A DNA stretch of 64,000 nucleotides from the NCBI GenBank assembly GCA_963402885.1, contig OY727096.1:24037820-24101819 (forward strand), in the 5' to 3' direction. Positions within the stretch are counted from its first letter, which is position 1. Each line of letters begins with the position of its first letter. Positions 48,087-58,617 of the stretch are shown piece after piece. The position numbers were made by a program, and so were the translations under genes. Below the pieces are notes generated by a model. The model had not been told where the DNA came from and made no database searches. It was given only the letters and a program-made list of their open reading frames with translations. The stretch is from Antedon bifida (Eukaryota; Echinodermata; Crinoidea; Comatulida; Antedonidae).

Positions 48087-51000
48087 ATGTACAAAAGCAG
48101 AATACTACCCCTTTTCTTGCTACTCCTGGTTGCACTCTGTGCAAGTCATGTCACACTACCCATCAATGAAAATGGCAAGAACATCACAGCCAGAGTTTGT
48201 CCGGAGAGTTGTGTATGTTTTACTGAAGACCATGCAGTGTGCAAAAGTATCTACAAGGAGGGTAGGCCGATCTCTGAACAAATAAACACTTTGTAAGTAT
48301 AGGCCTATAGCCCTAGTACTGATCACACTTACTTATCGTACATGACCTTAATAGTAAATTAGACAGAACAAAGCTTGATTCCCACTTGGATGCAACGACC
48401 AATCACACACGACAAGAGTTCGGATGTCACGTCGTGATTGGCCAACTTGTTGCGCGCGCTTACACCCTTCTTTTGTTACGTCCACAAGAAGTGGGAACCA
48501 TTTGTCAGGTATATAGTAGGCCTACTAAAGATTTGTGGTCTTTCGTTATAGCATATTTTGCTTTGCAAACTTACTGCATAATTAATGCAGCAAACAAATC
48601 TTTTTAAATATCAAGCAAAATAGTAAGTCTCTATTAACACGACTACTACGACGGGTTACCATTGTACTTGTCGTGATTTCGGAGGCAACAATCGTACACC
48701 ATGAACAGGCCTATGGAAAGCTCTCCAAATGATAGAAAACAGACTAAAATCATCGATTTACTTTATGGTGTACTGGGCAAACCGGTTCTTAATAAGAACT
48801 GAGCATTTATTGTATTATCATTGAATAATTAACATAAACTGTTTGTTTTGTTTTGCAGAGAACTGAACGGTCTATCTATAGTGCAGATAGGAGATTACTT
48901 AAAGAATGCTGACCACGTTAAACATCTTATGTAAGAAATAAACTATTTAAAAAATGCTACTGTAGAATCATTATCGTATTTATGTCGTAAAGATAGAGAA
49001 ACATTCTGACATTGTCACCAACACAGTCAACTAGGGGTAACTATCCACATCACTAAGCCAAATAAAAAGGGGAAAAAACACATTCTGGAGTGTGTCAAGA
49101 AAATAACCAAAACATACGCCACGACTTAAATACGCTGTTCTTAATTAAGACATTGCACTGAGGCTAACCTTATAACATTATGATAAATGTTGTCACTTCA
49201 CTACCCGTTTATATTGTTTCTTTCAGCATCAATCAAATTGAAAAAACCAACCAATCCAACTTACCCGAATCAACGTCTCTAACGTCCCTGGATAATCTTC
49301 GATCCATGTGAGTTGGGCTACTTTATTACGAATTAAATTAATTCAAATGTCAATGAAAATGATGGCCATGGCAATATTAAATTCATGTAGTGTTGTAAAC
49401 ATTTAAATTTTCTTTTTAACAGGACAGTAAAAGACGATTATTTAAACTATGGTACGGATGATACACTTGAGAAACTGTTGACAATTTACCCGCAACTTAA
49501 ATACGTGTAAGTTGAAACATATCCCGATTTGGGCCGTTTTTAGCAGATAATCAGAAGTTCTGCTGTAGCTCCTCGATGCGAGCTGTAACGCATGCGTATA
49601 AGCTGACGCTTTCGATTCGCGCGAACAAACTCGCGTAGTGTAAAATAGGCTTATGCGAGTGACGTGACCAGTCGATCAAATACGTTGAATCGAGTCAAAC
49701 AACAATCTTGTAATACTTGATCTTAAAGAAACACAACTTTTGCAAAACTCAGAACATAGTACATCATTTGTTAAAATACAAGAGCAAGTGTATACCAAGT
49801 TACACGCATCAGCACCAAACTAACATTTACAATCTTTTTTTCAGCTACCTCGATACTGAAGCAATGTACTGTGCCTGTGCCTCTCTAGAATTCTTCTCGA
49901 AGTTGACAAACGTTTTCAGCAGTCCATTCAAAGTCATGCAAGTTGTGAAGTGTGCTAGCAACCACCATGAATTGCTTCGACATAGTTACATAGAACTTAA
50001 GCAAATATGTGGTAAGGAATTCATATTATTATTATTTTGCCCACTATAGTCATCAATCAAGTACGGTACTGTAAATTATATTTTTTCTAACAAACCAAAA
50101 TGGCAACATTTACATATCTGTAATTAATTGATGTAGTAATAACTAATAAAATCAGTTCTTGAAATACAATAATGCCATCACACCAAGTTTATGTTTTAGA
50201 CGGCGATTCGACTTAATATTGGTTAATATATTTTGGCGCACTTGGCGTTTTATACATTAATAATAATATAGCTTATACCGATTTCACATCTGCATAAATA
50301 AAGTAACCAGCTTTGATCGTCCGATTTAATACACGTTTTCATGAACCGTGAAAAAGTTTGGGAGAAAGCATAGTTGAGCGGTATTTGATTAGTACTACGA
50401 TTGGTTAATTACCCGGTTGCACGCGGAACGAAAAAACAGGCCTCTCGTCAGTGTTGTTTCTAAAATTGTCTTCACACTATGCAAATCTGGTTACAAGTTG
50501 TTACTTTTTGAAAGGGTATTAGAGTTTACAGACAAAATCGAATGGAATAATAGTAATAAAAGAAACACAATATATAGACTTGGGGCAGTGAAATTCTGTT
50601 TTAATCTCAAGTAATCTAACCTGCTTTTTTCTAGAATCACACCAAAAAGTTGATGAAAATAATCTGTCATACTCTGCCTCAGAAGCTGATGATACATCCA
50701 AAAGCAACAAGGAGGACAATACTTCTACTATTGAACTCATAATTACAAATTTAGATCGTCGACAAAAACGAGATGTTGCCTTAGATGACTTAGATTCTGA
50801 GCTTGATAATCGAAATAATGAATTAAAATCAGCAATTCAGAAGAGAGAAGCAAGGAAAGGAAAACGAAATAGGAAAGGAAAACGAAATAAGAAAGGAAAA
50901 CGAAATAAGAAAGGAAAACGAAATAGGAAAGGAAAACGAAATAAGAAAGGAAAACGACAAGGAAGACGGAAAAAGGCAAAGAAGGGGATAGTAACCGAAC

Positions 51001-52819
51001 AAAAGCCACTACTGGAAGAGAACAATGAAATTAAAACAGCTGGACAGACAGAAATGGTACTACCAGAAGAAAAGACAAGTAATGTTGAAGAAACAGAAAC
51101 AAAAGTTGTGGAAAAAAATGTAAAGCCATCAAGAAAGAAAAAAAATAGACGGAAGAACAAAAATAAGAAAAGGAATAAAAAGCAGAGGAAAAGAAATAGA
51201 AAAGGTAAAAAATCAAAGAAAGCCAAAAAGATAGTAACAGAACAAACCAAGAACATAGAGGAGAGTAAGCCACTACCGGAAAACAACAATGAAATTAAAA
51301 CAGCTGTAACAGAAGAAGCAGAAAACGGTGGCCAGACAGAAATGGTAGTACCAGAAGAAACGACAAGTAATGTTGAAGAAACAGAAACAAAAGTTGTGGA
51401 AGAAAATGCAAAGACATCAAGAAAGAAAAAAAATAGACGGAAGAACAAAAATAAGAAAAGGAACAAAAATAAGAAAAGGAACAAAAATAAGAAAAGGAAC
51501 AAAAATAAGAAAAGGAATAAAAAGCAGAGGAAAAGAAATAGAAAAGGTAAAAAATCAAAGAAGGCCAAAAAGATAGTAACAGAACAAACCAAGAACATAG
51601 AGGAGGGTGAGCCACTACCGGAAAATAACAATGAAATTAAAACAGCTGTAACAGAAGAAGCAGAAAACGGTGGCCAGACAGAAATGGTATTACCAGAAGA
51701 AACGACAAGTAATGTTGAAGAAACAGAAACAAAAGTTGTGGAAGAAAATGTAAAGCCATCGAGAAAGAAAAAAAATAGACGGAAGAACAAAAATAAGAAA
51801 AGGAACAAAAATAAGAAAAGGAACAAAAATAAAAAAAGGAATAAAAAGCAGAGGAAAAGAAATAGAAAAGGTAAAAAATCAAAGAAGGCCAAAAAGATAG
51901 TAACAGAACAAACCAAGAACATAGAGGAGGGTGAGCCACTACCGGAAAATAACAATGAAATTAAAACAGCTGTAACAGAAGAAGCAGAAAACGGTGGCCA
52001 GACAGAAATGGTATTACCAGAAGAAACGACAAGTAATGTTGAGGAAACAGAAACAAAAGTTGTGGAAGAAAATGCAAAGACATCAGAGGAAACCGCAGAA
52101 GAACAAGACAATGTAGAAAAAGTAGATTTGGAATTACCACAAGAAAACGATCTAATAGAAACTCCTTCAATTGTTGAATCTTCTTTATTCGAGTCACCAA
52201 CTGACTTAGATGTTGATAAGATAGGTGAGACAGAATCAGGAAATGAAGCTGAAGCACTGGTCTCTGCAGAAATTTCAGAAAAGGATCAGATTTCTGATAT
52301 TAATGAAGATACTGCAGCAAATAAAATTGAGGCTTCCATACCAGAAGAAGAGCAAGTAATCATCAGTAAAGAAAGTAAGCTTCTTTGGTTTTTAATCTAA
52401 TTTTTATCCGTATGAAAATGGTAAATCATACTTTTAGGATAGGTATTTCAAATCATAATCGAAATTTAATTTTTTAAATAGTGTTTGATGAGATGAAGCA
52501 ATTACTCTCAGCAAGCAAGATTGACCTCCCGGTTGACATCAACGATCCATACGACCTTGGTTTACTTTTACGCCACCTACGACATCACTCTGACCTGTTA
52601 GCTAACATCGAGAATCCTGCAGTAAAGCAACGAGTGTTGGACGCTCTCAATGAGCAACCAGAAGGTATAAATTATAATTTTTTTTTATTTATATTTATTT
52701 TATATCATTATTTTATTTATACTTAAACAATAGAAAGCAAGTAGGAAACTGGAGAATTACATTCTATTAATATTAATATACTGTCATTTTATTTCATTTC
52801 AGGAGCCAATGAAGAATAA
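48087..52819 (+). CDS. Secreted LRR protein with giant basic/acidic repeat region (unrecognised)
   Basis: I do not recognise this protein. Exons: 48087-48292, 48859-48930, 49227-49307, 49423-49506, 49845-50011, 50635-52374, 52482-52664, 52803-52819. They sum to 2550 nt, 849 aa, all in phase. Seen: a signal peptide (MYKSRILPLFLLLLVALCAS); an LRRNT-like cap (CPESCVCF, then VC); two to three LRRs on phase-2 exons of 72-84 nt; an LRRCT-like cap (YCACASLEFF to LKQIC, aa about 148-204); a furin-type site RRQKR at aa 245-249; then KGKRN(K/R) pentads, three tandem units of 96, 114 and 108 aa, and a fourth truncated unit (from codons at 51054, 51342, 51684 and 52008), each a Lys/Arg block followed by a Glu/Thr spacer; and a short helical tail. 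No transmembrane helix follows the signal peptide. The LRR exon layout is typical of extracellular LRR proteins; the role is unknown (matrix, mineral binding, adhesion and defence are all only guesses). Confidence 0.9.
48370..48500. mobile_element. Palindromic MITE family A, copy in LRR gene intron 1
   Basis: Starts AAAGCTTGATTCCCACTTGG and ends AAGAAGTGGGAACCATT, with GACCAATCACACACGACAAG inside. A shorter and more diverged member. Confidence 0.75.
50846..52090 (+). repeat. Coding tandem repeats inside the LRR gene
   Basis: Three levels are visible: 18 bp units (AGGAAAGGAAAACGAAAT type) at 50846-50958; long units of 288, 342 and 324 bp starting at 51054, 51342 and 51684, with a truncated fourth at 52008; and, inside each long unit, a variable number of the 18 bp block AACAAAAATAAGAAAAGG (encoding NKNKKR): no extra copy in unit 1, three in unit 2 and two in unit 3. 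All length differences are multiples of three. Confidence 0.92.
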
Positions 52820-53239
52820 AGCAAATACCATAAACTCATCTCAAAAGCAGACAACTTCTTAAAATCTTTAAAATTATCAAATTTGTTCTGAATACTTTAT
52901 TTTACATCTGTATCTATCACAAAATGAATATATAAAATTTATAGTTTAACATATTTTACATCTGTATCTATCACAAAATTAATATATAAAATTTATAGTT
53001 TAACAAAAACACTAATTGAAAGAAATTAAATAAAAACGTTTCCTTTCAAAATACTTCTTGTTTTATTCATCTTCTTTTTAGCTTTTTGTAAACAATTTCT
53101 GTACATTACATTATTTAATTTATTTACATTTTACATGCTAAAGTTTTTTATTTGATTGAGACCGAATGAAGATGGTAACTGTATGTTTTGGTGACTGCAT
53201 ACAAAATATAAATACACTATTAAATGCATTGAAGTAACA
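52820..53239. other. Convergent 3' ends of the LRR gene and NSUN6
   Basis: Both stop codons face this 420 bp gap. It holds a 54 bp direct repeat (52901 and 52955, TTTACATCTGTATCTATCAC), an AATAAA on the plus strand at 53029-53034 and its complement TTTATT at 53062-53067, which would serve NSUN6. No gene is seen. Confidence 0.65.
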
Positions 53240-56200
53240 TCACCTTTTTATAAACTTGGCAATGAAAAATCCTATTGTATCATTGTCCGAATTCCTGTGT
53301 GGAAATTCCTCAGGAATGTCTGCTGGATTGCAACGTTGTAACTTTTCAAGTTGCGAATAATCCAAGGAAGTTCCACGCATTCCAGGCCCAAATATTGATG
53401 GTGTCTAAAGTGGAAATAAAAACAATATCCCAGTGGTATAGTTATTATAATAATAGCAATAAGTGGGTTGTTACAATAGAAATAGTTATTATATACAATG
53501 ATTCTGGTCAAACATTTCATACCAACAAGCCATATATAGACAGTACAGACAATTCCAATAAACTTAGAATCGCAATATATTTACAACCAACAAGAAGAAA
53601 CAAACGTTATCATTATAATGGTATGAACGAATGGATATGAATACAATTGATATGAATCCATCAAGCAGTGAGAAAAACATTATCAGCCTAACATATGAAA
53701 AATATTACTATTAGTATTATTTTAATACCAATAATTACTAACCTGATTTTCCAAAGTTAGGTTAGAAAAGGTCTTCAAAGCCCATTCAACTAAGCCTTCG
53801 TTTTCAGCAAGGGTCAATGTACATGTGCTATACACTAATACACCGTTGCTCTTTAAAAGTTTCTCAGCCTGTAAAGACAATAACTTATTAGGAGGTTTTC
53901 GCCAAAAATGTAAAGCACTATCTACACTATCAAAATTTATGTGACAAAATGTGATGTGCCCTGGACACGATATATCACTACCATATTTGGGCATATCACT
54001 ACCATATTTGGGCACATTTTTTTAAGACAGAGCTTATATCCATTTGCATAGTTTTTGTATAATACTTATTTGACTGCGTTGTGCACGTTTATTACAATTA
54101 TGATAGGTGGTGATGCGCAGTTTGTCTGCTTTGTGGATGCAAGATTTCTCTTCTGCACATGTGTACAAAGGATAATTTACTGGGAATTTTATCTCTTACA
54201 ATTTACTAATCTATCACTTACCATAGCAAAAAGTTTACGTTGATACGATGGATAAGATTTGAGCTCTGGAAGTGTGAACTTGCTGTGAAGAATTGGCCGT
54301 TGTCCCAAAGCACTGCATGGGGTGTCTAGAAGAATGCGATCAAACGATGCCGCAGCAAACGGAGGCTTATCAAAGGCTAATAATATACAAAATAGTAATG
54401 TTATTATTGTTTACTATTGATAGTTAGTATTGTACAATTTGAAAATAAATTATTTAATTAGACTGTACTATCTTTTAAGAAGCTTAAGCTTGGTTCTCAC
54501 TAGAACGCAACTGATGGACGTAAACGCAATGCAAGCGTGTTGACCAATGACAAGCGACAGTTCATATGATCCATCGCTTGTGATTGGTCAACTCACTTAC
54601 ATTGCGTTACATCCTTGTGTTGTGTCTATAGTGTGCGAACCAGGCATTACTGACCAACAGTCACATCAGGTTCTGCATTGCAGGCTTTTGTGCTGTCAAA
54701 TGCAAATGTCTTGACACATTTCAAGCCAAATCTGTTTACATTATCTGTTATCTTGCTAATTTTACGTGATGATTTCTCTAGTGCGAAGAGTACCCCCTCA
54801 TCTTTCATTAAGGTAGCAATATGAACAGTCTTGCCACCTAAAATAAAAGAAATTATTGAGAAATTTGAAACTTTATAAATCATATCTTGTCTTCTTTAAT
54901 TGCAATGAATCCTGGGGTCTTTTTAACACATCCAGGGACCCCTCTAAAAGGAGCTAAGCTAGGTGTCCTAAAAATATGTAGCTTCTGGACTGCATGAATG
55001 TTGGTGTTCGTTCTAAAACATCCAGGGAGCCAAGAAACAGCTTGTATACATATACTCCCAGGGTAGCCTTTAAAAGGAGCTAAGCTAGGTGTCTTAAAAA
55101 TAACAACCCACAAATGTATTGTAAAATGTAACAGTTATACAATACATAAGATATCTCTTTGTTCAGCAGTTCCGCTTCGTCTGTCCATACACACAACCTA
55201 CGGTATTTCTTTGTGATTGTAGCTAATGATATTAAATAATCTTACCTTATAATAAGTTAATATTTCCTTCAACGTACTCTATTCCTTTCAGTGCTAAAAC
55301 ACTGAATGTGTATTGAATGAAACCGGCCTTGATGCAGCTGTAGGCCTAATTAATGCCAAGTAATAACGTTTTCACTAATCAAATATTAACAATAACGTTT
55401 TACAATTATCTCAGGGTAGGCCACCAAGATATAAATCCAATTGCAAAGGTTCAAATCCGCCTGCATCTTAACCACGTCCGTGATATAACGCGATACCCTA
55501 CTAAAATAACTTCACCGGTCTATTTATAATATTTTAAAAGCATGTAGCTGCTGATTGACTGCATGCATTTTGGTGTTCTTTTTAAAACATCCAGGGAGCC
55601 AATAAACAGCTTGTACTGTATATACCAGGGTAGCCTCTAAAATGAGCTAAGCTAGGTGTAGCTGATGACTGCATGACTTTATATTCCTTTTATCCATCAA
55701 AACAAAATGACACTCTCACCTGGAGCTGCACACATGTCAAGGACCGTGTCCCCTGGTTGAGGATTTAAAACATGGCTAACAACTATTGATGGTAGGTTTT
55801 GAAGAAACATGTGATTTGGTAAAACATTGTTCAGTGAAGGTGAGTCATAAATACCCTCGGACATCTGCACCGCAACACCACTATAAATAGGTTTTTTCAA
55901 ATAAATGTTTAAAAAATAAACTAGTTATTATTGCGAAAAATATCCTTGGAATTTATAACTTTTTTTTTTTAGTTCTGGGATTTAAATTTGTAAGATTGAA
56001 CAATAAGTAAAATTTGTGAACAATTGTAGACACATTTCTCTCATACAGACCTTTTGGCCTCAACAAACACGTCAGCCCGACTCATGACTGCTATTCCGTT
56101 ACCGATAAAAACCTTTCCTCCTTGGTATGGCTTTGTTGCTCCACGTCGACATTTGTCATCCAGGTCTGCATGGACTGAAACTACATCACCTTTTTGGATG

Positions 56201-57740
56201 CCTATAAAAATAAGTAGTATTAGTTAGTGGTCACCCGTCCAATGGATGGGGAACCATCTAGTTAGTGAATTTGTGATGACCTAACTGCAACCCAATTGTG
56301 ACGTAGGAGAACATGGCATTTGACAAAAATTTGCTATCCTGATGTAGCTGAATAGAAAATTCTTAACACTGACAGTGGGATTATTGGTCTAGCGGTTTAG
56401 AGGAGATACGATCTACGCAAAACATTCTCTGAACCTTTGTCATGAAATGCTAGTGGCAGGAATAGCACAGCAGCATGTCATTTGAGGTGTTGGAGTGCAA
56501 TCACTCACCTAACACATTATCATACTCGAGGTGTGACATTTACAGAATACTTAAATTTCTACACACTATATACAAACAGCACACCTGAATATGCACACAA
56601 TTTTGAAAAGAGACTTACATACTCCTACTAAACACTACTCCCTAAACACATGTGCACACTTCTTCCTTGTGTATAAACACAACCTCGTTGTTGCATACAC
56701 ACTTCATTGCAATTTACAAGAGGCTTCCCTACAAAAAAAAATCAAGCTTACTTGAATCAGCACCCATGACACCAGCAGCAAAGATGTCTGCTCCTCGCAT
56801 AATGGCCGTCGCACAGATCAAGTCTACAACGACTTCTTTCTTTGCTGGTGTCAAGTCTGCATGCCCACAGCTACTTGGTATAAGAAGAACATCTGGTATA
56901 AGAGGATGTTCTAAGATGTCAGGTGCTGGGTAGCTCTTTTGCTCATATTGCTAAAGATAAAAAAAAACAACAACAAAATGGGTTACAATTCTAATCATAA
57001 TCCTCAAGTGTAAATTAAATTCAATTGAATGGAACCATTTGAACTTTGAAAGAAAATTCTGAATTTGGGATAGTTTCTGATTTTTAGGGAGTATATTTTT
57101 ATTAGGGAGCTTCCGTTTTCCTCGATATCTAGGTACTAGAGGTTACGGTATGCCATGTTAAATTCATAGGACAGGGATATGCTTCCTCAAATGGTGGTTT
57201 TAAGGTCCAGATAACAATTGTTGCAAATCGATAGTTCCTTATTGTATTTAGTGAAAACAATTTGCTTTACCATAAACTACAAATTCTGTTTGATAACAAC
57301 AGACTAACCTTCTTCAAGACATCTTGTAATAATTCTTTAACTTCTAAAATTGAGTACTTAAGGGTATTTACACGAACTACAGTCACAGAAGGAGGGATTT
57401 TTAAATTTGAGAGCAACTTTTTAAATCTTTTCTGGCAACCTGTTTCTTTATAATGCTTTTTGACCTACAATAATAGAAAAAGAAAACATTTCTTATTTTT
57501 GTAAATAACACAATGACAATTAAAACTATCAATATCTTTCTGGTGAGTTGTTTTCACAGCGTTATTAAAATATTACATTACACTGTGACAAACTATCCAT
57601 GTAACAATTTGTTCCATTTCTTTGTATGTATGAACCAGGGTTTAACTTATGATATGACCAAAATATCCAGAGATTATTTTCACCTCTTCATTGCAGAAAT
57701 CGTTCTCAAGATGTTGCATCACTTCTGGTGTAAAAAGCAT
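53240..57740 (-). CDS. NSUN6: NSUN6, tRNA/mRNA cytosine-5 methyltransferase, complete
   Basis: S-adenosylmethionine-dependent RNA m5C methyltransferase; vertebrate NSUN6 methylates C72 of tRNA-Cys and tRNA-Thr and some mRNAs. Exons: 57740-57684, 57464-57309, 56950-56752, 56201-56051, 55880-55720, 54837-54655, 54376-54222, 53868-53743, 53404-53240. They sum to 1353 nt, 450 aa (human 469), all in phase. Seen: a PUA RNA-binding domain with IPSSCGHADLTPAKKEVVVD and KVFIGNGIAVMSR (about aa 85-190), which among NSUN proteins points to NSUN6; MFLQNLPSIVVSHVLNPQPG; SAM motif I DMCAAPGGK (Gly-rich at aa 238-244); the TPC motif with Cys323; and the TC motif with Cys370, the expected nucleophile. The start ATG is preceded by an in-frame stop (TAA, two codons upstream). 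Head-to-head with CFAP210. Confidence 0.96.
53911..54035. mobile_element. Palindromic MITE family B, copy 2
   Basis: Starts TAAAGCACTATCTACACTATC and ends TTTAAGACAGAGCTTA, with a tandem CACTACCATATTTGGGCA inside. It lies in an NSUN6 intron between the exons carrying the TPC and TC motifs. Confidence 0.75.
54485..54649. mobile_element. Palindromic MITE family A, touching an NSUN6 splice donor
   Basis: Starts TAAGCTTGGTTCTCACTAG and ends GTGCGAACCAGGCATTA. The exon 54837-54655 ends five bases from the element edge, so the intron begins GTCAGTAATGCC with the element supplying sequence from about the fifth intron base onward. Confidence 0.85.
54930..55660. repeat. About 130 bp intronic repeat, three dispersed copies
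   Basis: Copies near 54930-54985, 55012-55105 and 55545-55665 share CATCCAGGGAGCCAA, AACAGCTTGTA, CCAGGGTAGCCT and GAGCTAAGCTAGGTGT. The first two are adjacent, the third 440 bases on. All lie in one NSUN6 intron (between exons 55880-55720 and 54837-54655). Confidence 0.75.
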
Positions 57741-58617
57741 CTTTTAATTCTCATTAAAAATGATGGGTGAAAATTGTTTGGTTCCACACCACCATGTACC
57801 ACAGCATTTAACGTCTGTAAAAAAGTACTCTTAATTACTTAGTTAGCCTAGAAAGTAGTAAATAATTATAATACAACAATAATAGGCCTACCTAGTATAA
57901 ATTTACCATTATTATTTTTTATATAAATATAGACGAATATAGTCAATACTGATTTTAGCAAATAAATAACATTAATACTAATAGGGTGGGCAAAGGTTAA
58001 TTTCGCTACCGAAAGACTTTGACTCCATCTAGCTAGCTAGGCCTATCAACAATAGCCAAGGCCTACTACTACACCCTCTCGCTCGGCTCGTCGGTCACGA
58101 CCCAACGCCCGGCTAGGCCGACCCGACGATGATGCCAAAAACTATACTACTGTACTATTAACGTCTAGTGGCTAACCTTATTATTTTATTCTTTATTACC
58201 TACTAATTATTGACCTGGTTAAAACGTATATTACAGGTAGGTCTCTAGCTAGACAACGATCTTTGTAAAATAAATTTCTACCGACCACCGACATGTGGTA
58301 TGTGCATTCATGCGTGCAAAACATGACAAACTGTTTCGAGTTTAGCGCCCTCTCCAGGAGAAATCATGTGGTGGCGCAGGCGCGGTGCACGCTCAAAAAC
58401 GTCATAGACATTGTTGCTAAGCACTTTGTTGCCAACAACATAACAAAAAAAAGATCAATGTGTGTGCAATTGACGCACACGGAGATCCATATCGAAGGCG
58501 GATTGGATCAGAACAGAGAGGGTAGGAAATCAATGAGAGAGGCCTAGCGAGATATAGGACGCTCATATTATTGAAGGAAATTATATACAGGTTATTATAG
58601 CTTTTCTATGAGAAGAT
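57741..58617. promoter_or_regulatory. Shared upstream region of NSUN6 and CFAP210
   Basis: An 877 bp gap between two divergent start codons, including a GC- and CpG-richer patch (58060-58140 and 58330-58560) unusual for the window. A bidirectional promoter is the simplest reading, inferred from layout and composition. The 84-residue frame at 58293-58547 overlaps this patch and is not supported as a gene. Confidence 0.5.

Noticed and set aside
50837-52111. 424-residue minus-strand open frame rich in Phe/Leu/Ser
   Set aside because: It is the antisense shadow of the lysine-rich coding repeats of the LRR gene; AAA/AAG codons read as TTT/CTT. The plus-strand frame has matching splice phases and a signal peptide.
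58293-58547. 84-residue frame upstream of CFAP210
   Set aside because: Located in the shared promoter region, no recognisable motif, and no splice connection in phase to the CFAP210 coding exons.
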